Source of the DNA: DASUVM01 sp963704675
GTDB taxonomy: Bacteria; Patescibacteriota; Saccharimonadia; Saccharimonadales; Saccharimonadaceae
Direction of reading: 5' to 3'
Assembly: GCA_963704675.1 (NCBI GenBank)
Contig: OY969928.1
Location: 496,001 to 560,000, forward strand
Length of the DNA stretch: 64,000 bases
The translations under genes were made by a program, and so were the position numbers. This document shows positions 1 to 7,802 of this stretch, piece by piece. The notes under the pieces are model-generated. The model saw only the letters and a program-made list of their open reading frames with translations, had not been told where the DNA came from and did not search any database. Position 1 is the first letter of the stretch. The number at the start of each line of letters is the position of its first letter.

Positions 1-375
1 ATTTGTTATTTGCTCAAGATTTAGATCTTCTATTTTCTTAAAACGAATACAACTTTTGCCAATGCTTACCTTACCGAGCTTATCGCCGTAAACTTCAGAT
101 AAATATTCATCTCCTGCAAGTGCACAAACATACAAACTCAAATGATTCTTTTGGTTTGCAAGCACTATCGTCCACCAATCGCCTTCGCGGCCAGATGTAT
201 ATTGATAGTGAAACTTACCATAACCTAGCATTGCGCCACCAGTCATATCTATTAATTCCCGCTTCATTTCGGGTGCCGCATCTTGAATCAGCTTATCAAG
301 CTCGCGCAAAACTGGCTCTCGCTGCTCCCCTGCGGCAGCAAAAAACTCTTCTATCGATTCAGCATCAACTTTCAT
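1..375 (-). CDS. DUF1801-like protein, 3' end outside window
   Basis: An open frame reads leftward from ATG at 375 (MKVDAESIEEFF...) through position 1 without a stop, giving 125 residues with the C-terminus cut by the window edge. The pattern of an N-terminal helix, then LRELDKLIQDAAPEMKREL, then a glycine-rich strand (GGAMLGYGKFHYQY) and a later LSLYVCAL strand resembles the DUF1801/YdhG family. These are small cytosolic alpha/beta proteins of unknown biochemical role. The family call is from memory of the motif layout. It may be co-oriented with the DUF1761 gene just upstream (15-nt gap), so the two could share a transcript. Confidence 0.65.
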   Translation of the reverse strand, partial: MKVDAESIEEFFAAAGEQREPVLRELDKLIQDAAPEMKRELIDMTGGAMLGYGKFHYQYTSGREGDWWTIVLANQKNHLSLYVCALAGDEYLSEVYGDKLGKVSIGKSCIRFKKIEDLNLEQITN

Positions 376-390
376 GCACCCATTATGCCA

Positions 391-810
391 CTAAGGATGC
401 AGCCAGCCAATAAAGAGCGCCATTACCAGTACGGTAATGAGTTCATGCCCAAGATTCATGAGTGTTAACTGCCATGGACGGGCTTCAAAAGCATCGTGCG
501 TAATCATGCGAGCGGCGATAAACCCAAGCCAGAGCCAAAAAGCTGTCGTTAGAGCATCTTGCATGAAAGAATTGTGAAAGAATTGATTCGAAAGAAAGCT
601 AACGTGCGCCAACACATATGCGCTAATAAAGCTCACAACAAGCGTAATCACCATTGGCCACATACCGTTTTTGCCGAGATCTTTTTCAGACTTACCAATT
701 AGTTTCATCCACTTGTTGCCAAAGACTTTTGGCGTATACCAAATCGAACCAACTACCATGGTTGAAAGCGTTGCTAAAATAACGCCCCACCAGTTAATCG
801 CTACTTCCAT
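391..810 (-). CDS. DUF1761-like four-helix membrane protein
   Basis: A 139-residue very hydrophobic protein with four predicted membrane segments (about residues 5-25, 50-72, 85-105 and 114-136). The first segment is followed by GSIWYTPKVFGNKWM, and the third helix is followed by an acidic/aromatic turn. This layout matches DUF1761, small inner-membrane proteins with no assigned function. A good Shine-Dalgarno sequence (GGAGGAATCT) precedes the ATG at 810. It sits 15 nt upstream of the DUF1801-like gene. Family assignment is likely; function is unknown. Confidence 0.7.
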   Translation of the reverse strand: MEVAINWWGVILATLSTMVVGSIWYTPKVFGNKWMKLIGKSEKDLGKNGMWPMVITLVVSFISAYVLAHVSFLSNQFFHNSFMQDALTTAFWLWLGFIAARMITHDAFEARPWQLTLMNLGHELITVLVMALFIGWLHP

Positions 811-1003
811 AGATTCCTCCGTTATTTATACAACGAATTATGCGCTTGTTTGTTGTACTTGTCTAGTAATAAGCTATCTCATAAGGAATTCAACTATAGG
901 TCTCTTTGCATTATCATAAATATTTTTATTACTATTGACGATCCTTCAGAAATTTTTAAAAATAAAGTACGCACTCACTGTGTCATTTTGCCGAGGAGGT
1001 TAT

Positions 1004-1387
1004 ATGTCTGCTGATAGGCCAGAAAGAGACGTGCTTTGCCTAGTATTCAGTGACGAAAACTGGGACATAGGGAGTAACGACAGAGTCAACAAGCTCATTG
1101 CTGAGTTCTGGAAGGCATGTCGAGAGAGTAGGCTGGGAGATGCAATCAATCATTTGCGTAGCACTCGGCCAGATTGTATACGGATCAAGACACAACGTGA
1201 TCTCGATACAATCACTAACTTCAAGTCTTTCAAGGGTATGGCAGTAGAGCAGCGTTTTAGAGACAAAGTATTTTCTGATCTCAAACCACAAGAAGTCAAG
1301 CGTATCGTTGTCTATACCATGCCCAACCAAGGTTCGCGGCGCAAACTGTTTCACAACTGCCAGCTCACCCTGGTCATCCACGGATAA
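1004..1387 (+). CDS. hypothetical protein, 127 aa
   Basis: I place the start at ATG 1004 because GAGGAGG lies 6-11 nt upstream. A longer frame from 935 exists but has a weaker context. The product (MSADRPERDVLC...) is soluble, mixed alpha/beta, rich in Arg and Lys, with no signal peptide or membrane segment and no motif I recognise. The middle (RDLDTITNFKSFKGMAVEQRFRDKVFSD) is probably helical. It is isolated between a minus-strand membrane gene and the convergent glycyl-tRNA synthetase gene. Confidence 0.5.
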   Translation: MSADRPERDVLCLVFSDENWDIGSNDRVNKLIAEFWKACRESRLGDAINHLRSTRPDCIRIKTQRDLDTITNFKSFKGMAVEQRFRDKVFSDLKPQEVKRIVVYTMPNQGSRRKLFHNCQLTLVIHG

Positions 1388-1417
1388 ACTTGCACCTCAC
1401 CACATCACTTTGAGTGT

Positions 1418-1474
1418 GCCCTGCAGTTAAGGGATTTTACTCAGAGTACAGTAAGTCCTTCAACGTCGCAGGGC
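1418..1474. other. imperfect stem-loop in convergent intergenic gap
   Basis: GCCCTGC at 1418-1424 pairs with GCAGGGC at 1468-1474. An inner imperfect stem joins GTTAAGGGA with TCCTTCAAC. It sits between the stop codons of the orphan (1387) and glycyl-tRNA synthetase (1510), so a transcription-end structure is the simplest reading. No clean U-tract follows on either strand. Confidence 0.4.
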
Positions 1475-1509
1475 TCTACTGTCAGCTTAATTATTAAACT
1501 AAGATTAAA

Positions 1510-2856
1510 TTAGTTGATTAACTCTGCCCTATTGACGCGTTTTTGCTCTGTTGTGTCACGCTCGCGAATCGTTATTGTATCGTCTTCAAGTGTCTGAAAA
1601 TCAATAACAACACAATGCGGTGTGCCAATTTCGTCTTGGCGGCGATAACGCTTACCGATGTTACCGTTGTCGTCCCACATGACGGCACCGTGTTTTTTCT
1701 TTAAAGCAATATATATTTCATGAGCTTTTTCAACTAACTCAGGCTTATTCTTTAATAATGGCGAGACAGCATATTTTATAGGAGCAAGATGGTCTGGAAG
1801 TTTCAAATAAATACGTTTTTCGCCGTTAATCTCATCTTCAGTATAGGCCTCACTAAGCGCTGCCATCACGGCGCGCTCAACACCAAAGGTAGGCTCAATG
1901 ACGTGAGGTATGAATTTTTCATTCGTACCTTTAATTGTATATTCCATGCTTTTACCGGCTGCACGTTGGATGTTACTGAGGTCAAAATCAGTGCGATATG
2001 CAAGGCCCGAAAGTTCCTCGCGGCCAATCGGAAAGTCATATTCAAAATCGACGGTGCGTTTTGAGTAATGGGCTCGGTCTTCCGCTGGTACCTCAAGCTC
2101 ATGCACATGCTCATCTTTCAGGCCAAGTGCCCGACACCATTCCCAGGTTAATTGACGCCATACCTCGAAGGCTTCTTCCCACTTTTCTGGATGCACAAAA
2201 TATTCGATTTCCATTTGTTCAAATTCTCGCGAACGGAATACAAAATCGCGTGGGCTAATTTCATTACGGAATGCCTTGCCCTGCTGAGCAATACCGAATG
2301 GCAAATCAGGATAAAAACTATCAAGTATATTTTTATAATTTGTAAAGATACCCTGCGCAGTTTCGGGCCGCAAATAGCTTATTGAACCTTCGTCTTCAAC
2401 GGGGCCAACATGAGTTTTAAACATCATATTAAAAGTGCGTGATTTACTTAAGGGATTACCTTCAGGGCTTTTTATTCCTTTTTCTTTAATAGCCGCATCC
2501 ATCTGCTCCATGGTCATACTGGCCGCATCAATACCGTTGTCTTTCAAGATATGATCAGTGCGATAGCGTTTGTGATTCACCGTATCTTCACAAAGCGGAT
2601 CAACAAACGTATCGGTGTGCCCGCTTGCCTGCCAAACTTTTTGGTTCATTAAAATAGCAGCATCAACACCAAACATGTCATCTCGCTCTTCAACAAACAT
2701 CTTCCACCAGAGATTTTGGATATTACGTTTTAGGGCAACGCCCAGCGGGCCGTAATCCCATGTACCCGAGAGGCCTCCGTATACTTCAGAACCTTGATAC
2801 ATAAAACCACGGCGTTTAGCCAGGCTAACGATATCTTCTAGAGTTGTTTTGCTCAT
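1510..2856 (-). CDS. glyQS: glycyl-tRNA synthetase, alpha2 (single-chain) type
   Basis: A 448-residue class II aminoacyl-tRNA synthetase that charges tRNA-Gly. The N-terminus KRRGFMYQGSEVYGG and the stretch TWDYGPLGVALKRN are typical of the homodimeric bacterial/eukaryotic-like GlyRS rather than the alpha2beta2 GlyQ+GlyS form. Motif 2 is visible as FRNEISPRDFVFRSREFEQME (about 197-217) and motif 3 as EPTFGVERAVMAAL (about 322-335). The last ~100 residues form the anticodon-binding domain (HGAVMWDDNGNIGKRYRRQDEIGTP). The length fits this class. The ATG at 2856 is 9 nt downstream of an extended -10 box, so the message is probably almost leaderless. Confidence 0.96.
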   Translation of the reverse strand: MSKTTLEDIVSLAKRRGFMYQGSEVYGGLSGTWDYGPLGVALKRNIQNLWWKMFVEERDDMFGVDAAILMNQKVWQASGHTDTFVDPLCEDTVNHKRYRTDHILKDNGIDAASMTMEQMDAAIKEKGIKSPEGNPLSKSRTFNMMFKTHVGPVEDEGSISYLRPETAQGIFTNYKNILDSFYPDLPFGIAQQGKAFRNEISPRDFVFRSREFEQMEIEYFVHPEKWEEAFEVWRQLTWEWCRALGLKDEHVHELEVPAEDRAHYSKRTVDFEYDFPIGREELSGLAYRTDFDLSNIQRAAGKSMEYTIKGTNEKFIPHVIEPTFGVERAVMAALSEAYTEDEINGEKRIYLKLPDHLAPIKYAVSPLLKNKPELVEKAHEIYIALKKKHGAVMWDDNGNIGKRYRRQDEIGTPHCVVIDFQTLEDDTITIRERDTTEQKRVNRAELIN

Positions 2857-2865
2857 ATTGAAATC

Positions 2866-2874
2866 ATTATAACA
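2866..2874 (-). promoter_or_regulatory. extended -10 promoter of glyQS
   Basis: TGTTATAAT reads on the minus strand (2874 to 2866), a perfect extended -10. The start codon begins 9 nt later, which predicts a 5' leader of about 3 nt and no ribosome binding site. Confidence 0.7.
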
Positions 2875-2929
2875 GATTACAGAGCTCTTAAGTTAATCAT
2901 ATGGCATAGTAAAAAAGTCGTACGTTGAC

Positions 2930-3352
2930 ATGAAGCCGGAGGCAAAACTTGTGGCTCTAATGTTTGCCAGGAAGTACAGGCGAACTCATCGAAGCATCGT
3001 GAAGAAAGCTGACAAACTTAAGAGACGACTTGAGTCAAGCGACAATGAATTATCGACGCGTTTGATCGGTAGTTTCACTGGGTTGATTAATGAGGCCTCT
3101 CGTCTATCGATATGGGTGTCTATTCATCGAAATCTGCTAGAGCTACGCCAGATACCGATTACTGAGCAGCTGGATCTCTGGCTGGCGATCGCTGAGAACC
3201 TCAGGGAACTCAGGAATCCTACCGAAGCACTACAGGCCGCTTACACAGCCTATATCGTAGGCAAAGATCTTCATGATCCGATCTCGAAGCAAAGGACCAA
3301 AGAAGCTTTGCATACTTGTCGGCAGCTGGAAAAAGAGATATCTACTGACTGA
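2930..3352 (+). CDS. hypothetical helical (TPR-like) protein, 140 aa
   Basis: Basic N-terminal third (MKPEAKLVALMFARKYRRTHRS..KKADKLKRR), then an all-helical region. The segment around residues 85-112 (LDLWLAIAENLRELRNPTEALQAAYTAYIVG) has the alternating large/small spacing of a tetratricopeptide-like hairpin. There is no signal peptide. It is the first of three small helical orphan genes on this strand (with 3449 and 4112). No function can be assigned. Confidence 0.5.
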   Translation: MKPEAKLVALMFARKYRRTHRSIVKKADKLKRRLESSDNELSTRLIGSFTGLINEASRLSIWVSIHRNLLELRQIPITEQLDLWLAIAENLRELRNPTEALQAAYTAYIVGKDLHDPISKQRTKEALHTCRQLEKEISTD

Positions 3353-3436
3353 TTTGAAACACATGACACCCCCACTCCCGCGCAGCCAGCCGGGCGTGGA
3401 GTAACGTCTTCTTATATATTTTTTATAATTGTCATT

Positions 3437-3442
3437 TATAAT
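3437..3442 (+). promoter_or_regulatory. -10 box of leaderless gene 3449-4036
   Basis: TATAAT ends at 3442 and the ATG is at 3449, exactly the usual distance from -10 to +1. Transcription would therefore begin at the A of the start codon. No Shine-Dalgarno sequence is present. Confidence 0.6.
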
Positions 3443-3448
3443 CACCGC

Positions 3449-4036
3449 ATGAATTTACGTGAATCTACTGAATTTGACCCCCGAGGCCGGTGGTTACGAG
3501 ACCAAGCAAAAGAATCTTTTATTAACGGTGAATCGTTAGATCAGTGGCACACACTTGCATCACAAGCCGTTTCGCTCGATGCGCTAACGCATGGTATAAA
3601 TAGCCGCGAGTACGCCGCCTCTATCGCGATGCGAGCAAGGCTTGCACAACGCTACGAGCTGGCAAGCGGCACACCCTATCAAAAAGATGACGACATCCTT
3701 GAAAGCTTTCGATTTGCAATGAAATCACTACGACACCCTGGTATACCACCCGACCAATATGAAATCAATTTTGCAGCAGTGACAGCCTTTCGAGAAGCGA
3801 CCCACGGGTCTCGAAAGAAAGCCCTTAGACTTACTGGACGTTCAGCTATCTTAGCCGCCTGTAGTGAATCGCCCTCTCTTGCTCGCGAAACCAACCCCGA
3901 CCTTTCAGTAAGAGAACGACTCAAAGCTAAAGGACGAGCATTTGGGAGGGTCGCGATTGCTGCCTTCGGAGCAGTAATTGGCCCTAAAGTTCTAGAAGTG
4001 AAGCATATTACACGAACAGCTTCAAATCTTTTATAG
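3449..4036 (+). CDS. hypothetical helical protein, 195 aa
   Basis: Predicted to be nearly all helix: residues 20-110 carry repeated Ala/Leu/Arg heptad-like pieces (EYAASIAMRARLAQRYEL, ILESFRFAMKSLRH). The C-terminal 50 residues are basic, ending with a weakly hydrophobic stretch (GRVAIAAFGAVIGPKVL) that could lie against a membrane. Its N-terminal motif RDQAKESFINGE resembles IAQAKESLLEG in the product of 4112, suggesting distant paralogy. The ATG is 7 nt after a TATAAT box. Not recognised; the leaderless start supports that it is a real gene. Confidence 0.5.
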   Translation: MNLRESTEFDPRGRWLRDQAKESFINGESLDQWHTLASQAVSLDALTHGINSREYAASIAMRARLAQRYELASGTPYQKDDDILESFRFAMKSLRHPGIPPDQYEINFAAVTAFREATHGSRKKALRLTGRSAILAACSESPSLARETNPDLSVRERLKAKGRAFGRVAIAAFGAVIGPKVLEVKHITRTASNLL

Positions 4037-4111
4037 AAAACATTCTTTAAAATATCTTTTAGGTATAGTAAAGTATAACTAGGATGTCCCTAAAAAGAGA
4101 AAGCGGCTGAC

Positions 4112-4468
4112 ATGCCAAAAGAGCCAACACCCGAACGGTTGATTGCGCAGGCTAAAGAAAGCTTACTTGAGGGCTTATCGGTTTCTCCAATCGGTCAGCC
4201 GCCTGAAAACATCTTTCACCCCGCAGTAACTCATTTCGACAATGCCATGATGGCAGCCGGAACAGCACTCTACAAGACGGATCGTCGCAAGAAGCCCGAA
4301 GAAAAGGCCGCAGCAATCATCATTTTTGCCCTTGTCCATCGCAGGCTGGGTTGTCTCACATGGGCAGCGCGCGAAATCATGCAGGCTAGAGAGCTCGCTG
4401 GCGCCTCATTCGTTAACGATCTCATTATGGAACTTACTGATCAGTCTGCAGAAATAATCCTGGGATAA
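4112..4468 (+). CDS. hypothetical helical protein, 118 aa
   Basis: A soluble 118-residue protein (MPKEPTPERLIAQAKESLLEG...). Two helical hairpins are likely, one at 45-60 (THFDNAMMAAGTALYK) and one at 70-100 (AAAIIIFALVHRRLGCLTWAAREIMQAREL). The second looks like a TPR/half-TPR unit. It is the third in a run of small helical orphans. A -10-like TATAACT lies 40 nt upstream. No function is recognised. Confidence 0.5.
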   Translation: MPKEPTPERLIAQAKESLLEGLSVSPIGQPPENIFHPAVTHFDNAMMAAGTALYKTDRRKKPEEKAAAIIIFALVHRRLGCLTWAAREIMQARELAGASFVNDLIMELTDQSAEIILG

Positions 4469-4514
4469 ACCCGCAGCTGCCATGAGCACCTTTTAAAATA
4501 ATAGATGACATCCT

Positions 4515-4552
4515 CCCACCTCGAAACCGATTGAGAAGCGTTTCGAGGTGGG
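4515..4552. repeat. perfect 13-bp hairpin, possible IS200/IS605 end remnant
   Basis: Arms 4515-4527 and 4540-4552 are perfectly complementary around a 12-nt loop. The flanks read GACATCC-TCCC on the left and GGGCTTCCC on the right. From memory, this border is common at the right ends of IS200/IS605-family elements. There is no U-tract on either side, so it is a poor intrinsic terminator. No tnpA or tnpB is present nearby, so at most a fossil or a mobilised end. Confidence 0.5.
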
Positions 4553-4567
4553 GCTTCCCGCACCCTG

Positions 4568-5254
4568 TCACTCATTTAAGATACGAAGTAGTTTTACACA
4601 ATCATCAATCACCTGTTTAACACCGTTAATGTGTGCAATGATAGCAGGTGTTTTTAGTTGTAAGAGTTTCAATACTTTTAAATGATCGGCACTGTATTGC
4701 CCGTTCTCAAAGGGTAAAAAAGCCATGTCTTCAATAGAGAAGTTGTAGTGTTTACTTTCGACTAGCTTTTTATTATTAATATCGCGCGAAAGGTTCAGAC
4801 CATGACCGAGCAATGCAATAAACTGTAGGTGAAACCAAGATTCGGTGATTCGCCAGTCGATCGTTTTCGCGTTAAGACTCATAAGCGTTGTTTTTAATAA
4901 CTCAAATAAAGCAGGCTCTTGTAGTGTTTCTGCCGCATAGTTCACCTTTTTTAGCACAGCATATGCAAGCTGCAAGCGATCATAATCAGTAATAACTTGA
5001 TCAAAAAAAGTATTCATTCTGCTTGAGGTCAGTGTCCAGAGATCACCCCTACCCTTTCGAACAGTTACTTGTATAAGCGCCAGTGGCTCAATGCCACCCG
5101 CTAACTTACTTGAGGGCCTGCGAACGCCTTTTGCAAGCATACTTATGCGGCCAAGATCGGCTGTTAATATAGAGACAATCCTGTCGGCTTCGCCATAATC
5201 TGTTCTTCTGAGCACAATTGCTTCAACCGAAGCGGCTCTGCCTTCAGGCTTCAT
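4568..5254 (-). CDS. recO: DNA repair protein RecO
   Basis: A 228-residue RecO homologue. The N-terminal OB fold (about 8-80) is recognisable by EAIVLRRTDYGEADRIVSILTADLGRISMLAKGVRRPSSK, where the R-x-x-DYGE-DRI pattern is the family signature. The rest is the helical C-terminal domain. RecO loads RecA on SSB-coated DNA during gap repair and recombination, with RecR. The usual four-cysteine zinc finger of the C-terminal domain is absent, as in some short RecO proteins. Its ATG overlaps the stop of the upstream response regulator gene (ATGA at 5251-5254), so the two are translationally coupled. Confidence 0.92.
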   Translation of the reverse strand: MKPEGRAASVEAIVLRRTDYGEADRIVSILTADLGRISMLAKGVRRPSSKLAGGIEPLALIQVTVRKGRGDLWTLTSSRMNTFFDQVITDYDRLQLAYAVLKKVNYAAETLQEPALFELLKTTLMSLNAKTIDWRITESWFHLQFIALLGHGLNLSRDINNKKLVESKHYNFSIEDMAFLPFENGQYSADHLKVLKLLQLKTPAIIAHINGVKQVIDDCVKLLRILNE

Positions 5255-5634
5255 GATACATATGTAACTTCTTTTAACGAATTAGCAAGCTGTTCTGGTA
5301 CAATTTCAGCTTTATCAAGCACCATATGCACACCATAATGCGTCAGGGCCTGGCGAAAGGCAGGTGAAAGCTGTGTCGCCGTACACACAATAACTGGTAT
5401 AACCGCAGAGTCTTCATATGACTTAAGTTCGTGCAAAAATGTAATGCCATTCGACTCAGGGAGCATCATATCAAGTATAATGGCATGAGGTAACTGTTGA
5501 TCAACTACTTCAATAGCCCGTTGGCCACTAGAACAAACGGTGACAATAAAATCATACCGCTCTAAGATGTCTTGATACACCTCACCTTGCCAACGATCAT
5601 CCTCAACTATCACAATGTGCTTGGGCTTTTTCAT
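5251..5634 (-). CDS. single-domain response regulator
   Basis: I start at ATG 5634 (MKKPKHIVIVEDD), which overlaps the kinase stop as ATGA. A longer frame from 5679 would lie inside the kinase gene. The 127-residue product is only a CheY-like receiver: acidic pair EDD near the N-terminus, phospho-acceptor Asp in IILDMMLPES (about residue 54), Thr in VCTAT, and the conserved Lys in VLDKAE. There is no DNA-binding output domain, so it must act by protein contact or as a phosphate shuttle. The kinase, this receiver and recO form a tightly overlapped operon. Confidence 0.9.
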   Translation of the reverse strand: MKKPKHIVIVEDDRWQGEVYQDILERYDFIVTVCSSGQRAIEVVDQQLPHAIILDMMLPESNGITFLHELKSYEDSAVIPVIVCTATQLSPAFRQALTHYGVHMVLDKAEIVPEQLANSLKEVTYVS

Positions 5635-6353
5635 AACGGCAAAGCTAATTGATTTGAACGATGCAACAGTACGAGACAATGGCCCCCATGATGACTTGTG
5701 AGTAATCTGAATTCCCCACCCATCGCTTTTGTGAGCTGCCGAGCAATGGCGAGCCCAAAACCTGAACCTGCATGCGAGCCCATGGGTTGTAGAGTATTCA
5801 AGCTACCAAGACGATGTAACTCGCTCTTACGAAATCCACGCCCTGTATCAACAACATGAATACGCGAATAAGCCTGACTCTTTGACAATTTTAGTGTGAC
5901 AACCGTCTTTTCAGGTGTGTGTTTTAATGCATTATGAGCAACATTAAAAAGAACATTATGAAGAAGCTGGCGATGAGCAACAACAACGTGCTGACGAGGA
6001 GTTATGCGATGGCCAAGCGTTTGCCCAAGCTCATGAGCATAAGGGGCCAGTTCGTGTAAAACTTCCTCGCAAACAATATTGGCATTCACTGGTTCCAGTG
6101 GTAATAACTGGTCGCCAAAGCGGTAAGCCTCAAGGAGGCCATTTGTCATTTTAAGTAGTTGCTCGGCACTAAGTGCAATGCGGCGGCTGTATTTTTCACG
6201 ATCTTCAGCCGAAATATCAGTTGATTGCATTTGCTGTGCATAAAGTTTAATAAGACTTAAGGGTGCTTTTAAATCATGCGCCGCCGTCACTAATGCTTGA
6301 CGCGATGCGCCCAATGCATCATAGAAATCAACTGTCTCACGTTCTCGCTGCAC
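5631..6353 (-). CDS. soluble sensor histidine kinase
   Basis: 240 residues beginning with GTG at 6353 after GGGGAGA. The HisKA dimerisation domain is at about 15-80, with the phospho-acceptor His in TAAHDLKAPLSLIKLYAQQM. The HATPase_c domain is at about 110-235, with the N box (LFNVAHNALKHTPE), the G1 box (VVDTGRGF) and the G2 box (GSGFGLAIARQLTKAMGG). It lacks both membrane segments and a sensory domain, so the input must be cytosolic or come through a partner. It overlaps the response regulator gene by 4 nt. The partner relationship is inferred from overlap. Confidence 0.92.
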   Translation of the reverse strand: MQRERETVDFYDALGASRQALVTAAHDLKAPLSLIKLYAQQMQSTDISAEDREKYSRRIALSAEQLLKMTNGLLEAYRFGDQLLPLEPVNANIVCEEVLHELAPYAHELGQTLGHRITPRQHVVVAHRQLLHNVLFNVAHNALKHTPEKTVVTLKLSKSQAYSRIHVVDTGRGFRKSELHRLGSLNTLQPMGSHAGSGFGLAIARQLTKAMGGEFRLLTSHHGGHCLVLLHRSNQLALPL

Positions 6354-6392
6354 CTATCTCTCCCCTGTTGGCACTATTGTACCACGAGAGCC

Positions 6393-7046
6393 CTATGGGT
6401 TGAACTTCATATTTTTTAGAATAATCTCGTTAAAGTCATTTAAGCGGGCGGGGTCTTCAGTATAAATACGTAACGTCTTGTCGCGAACCTTAAACACAAC
6501 CATAGCACCGTTCGGTACTTCACGGCTGAATTTACCGTCAAAACGCACTCCGCTAAAACCCTCGATTGTAACGGGGCTTGAACGCAACTCGCCTGCCTTT
6601 ACCTTAGGCTGGTAAGTGCCGTTGATGACTTCGTCGTATTTGCGGTTATCGATGCTTACCCGAAGCGCATACAGTGCCTTGCCATCGACTGGCGGTACTG
6701 TGATGGGTTGAAAATAAGTCTCAAACACACTATTAGAGCTTTTCTCAATATAGGAGCTCCAGGTTTTTGGATAATCAAATTGCACCCGCCCTAAATCTTC
6801 AGGGCCAATAAACTGTCGATAAGGTTCCTTTTCACGCTCAGCGAACTTCTTATCATCTTCATCGCCCTGTTCTTGTTTTGCTTTCGTGACAGCAACTTCA
6901 ATTTTTTGATCAACATTATTCTTTTGGTCAGTGTAATTAACATACGCCCATCCAGCGAAGCCACCAAGGCCGAGCATTAGAACCACTGCGATAATAAGCG
7001 GAATAAGGAGCGGGTTAATCTCACCTGTTTCTCTGTTTCTAATCAT
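6393..7046 (-). CDS. membrane-anchored hypothetical protein, 217 aa
   Basis: A short cytosolic N-terminus is followed by one strong membrane helix (about 13-36, LLIPLIIAVVLMLGLGGFAGWAY). A charged linker (KAKQEQGDEDDKKFAEREKE) and a ~130-residue extracytoplasmic beta-rich domain (FDYPKTWSSYIE..., TLRIYTED) come next. The fold pattern FDYPKTW...V resembles the PsbP-like/lipoprotein-type domains seen in exported proteins of many CPR genomes, but I cannot name a family. It lies 40 nt upstream of the kinase gene on the same strand and could be the missing sensory or accessory protein. Confidence 0.6.
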   Translation of the reverse strand: MIRNRETGEINPLLIPLIIAVVLMLGLGGFAGWAYVNYTDQKNNVDQKIEVAVTKAKQEQGDEDDKKFAEREKEPYRQFIGPEDLGRVQFDYPKTWSSYIEKSSNSVFETYFQPITVPPVDGKALYALRVSIDNRKYDEVINGTYQPKVKAGELRSSPVTIEGFSGVRFDGKFSREVPNGAMVVFKVRDKTLRIYTEDPARLNDFNEIILKNMKFNP

Positions 7047-7092
7047 ATCGTTTTAATAGTAACCATAAACGTTTCTGTTGTAAAGATGTACA

Positions 7093-7584
7093 CTAGCTTA
7101 TCTCATAAAGAAATAATGCCCCACGTTCTACCTTCGCTCGATGCCCCGGCAATGGAAACCCTAGGCTCACAACTTTAAAAGACCTACCGAGACGCTTTTC
7201 TTCATCCTCAAACCACCGAGCGAATCGTGCCATAAAAGGCCCTGCTCCAAATACAAATACCCCCTCTATTCCTGCCGGCAGATGCCAATGCCAGAGATTG
7301 CCAAATTGAACATGTACGTCTTTAAATTTTCGACACCGCCAGTTTGCAATTACCCAGAGAAGCGGGTTAATCTCAATACCAACTGCCCGATAACCTCGCT
7401 CAGCAGCAAGCCGTAGCATCACACCATCACCACAGCCTATATCTACAAATAAGTCATCCGCTTTTAAGTCAAGTAATACAAATCCCTCTATGGCATCGCG
7501 CCGTTTAGTTGGCACATAGGGTGCACCCTGCATTAAGGAATACAACAGAAGTAATGATACTACTGAGATGGCGAGCCAAATCAT
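7093..7584 (-). CDS. SAM-dependent methyltransferase-like protein with N-terminal anchor
   Basis: 163 residues. A membrane helix at 1-18 (MIWLAISVVSLLLLYSLM) is followed by a class I methyltransferase Rossmann core. Motif I is DIGCGDGVMLRLAAERG (about 48-64), followed by the acidic residue of motif II in AVGIEINPLL. The domain is short and ends near the fifth strand. Similar anchored small methyltransferases are common in Patescibacteria; the substrate is unknown. The start is 6 nt from the stop of xseB, suggesting one transcript with the exonuclease genes. Confidence 0.75.
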   Translation of the reverse strand: MIWLAISVVSLLLLYSLMQGAPYVPTKRRDAIEGFVLLDLKADDLFVDIGCGDGVMLRLAAERGYRAVGIEINPLLWVIANWRCRKFKDVHVQFGNLWHWHLPAGIEGVFVFGAGPFMARFARWFEDEEKRLGRSFKVVSLGFPLPGHRAKVERGALFLYEIS

Positions 7585-7589
7585 GGCTA

Positions 7590-7802
7590 TTAGTTAGCTT
7601 TAAGCACTACTTCAACTTTGCTTTTAGCACTCTTGAGCCGATCTTCTAGTTCTTTTAGTAATTTACTTGCACGCTCGTAGGCAGCCAGTGCCTGCTCGAC
7701 ATCAAGATCGGCTGCATCAAATTCGGCAACGGCTGCTTCAAATTGTTGCATAACTTCATTAAAAGATTGCTCAGCCAATGTGATCTTCTTTGTTTCGGAC
7801 AT
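7590..7802 (-). CDS. xseB: exodeoxyribonuclease VII small subunit
   Basis: A 70-residue helical protein with the XseB signature (SFNEVMQQFEAAVAEFDAADLDVEQALAAYERASKLLKELEDRL). Several XseB chains wrap each XseA subunit to form ExoVII, which degrades single-stranded DNA from both ends during repair. The ATG at 7802 has a GAGGTAAG ribosome binding site. The gene overlaps the end of xseA by 32 nt, typical of coupled production of the two subunits. Confidence 0.93.
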   Translation of the reverse strand: MSETKKITLAEQSFNEVMQQFEAAVAEFDAADLDVEQALAAYERASKLLKELEDRLKSAKSKVEVVLKAN

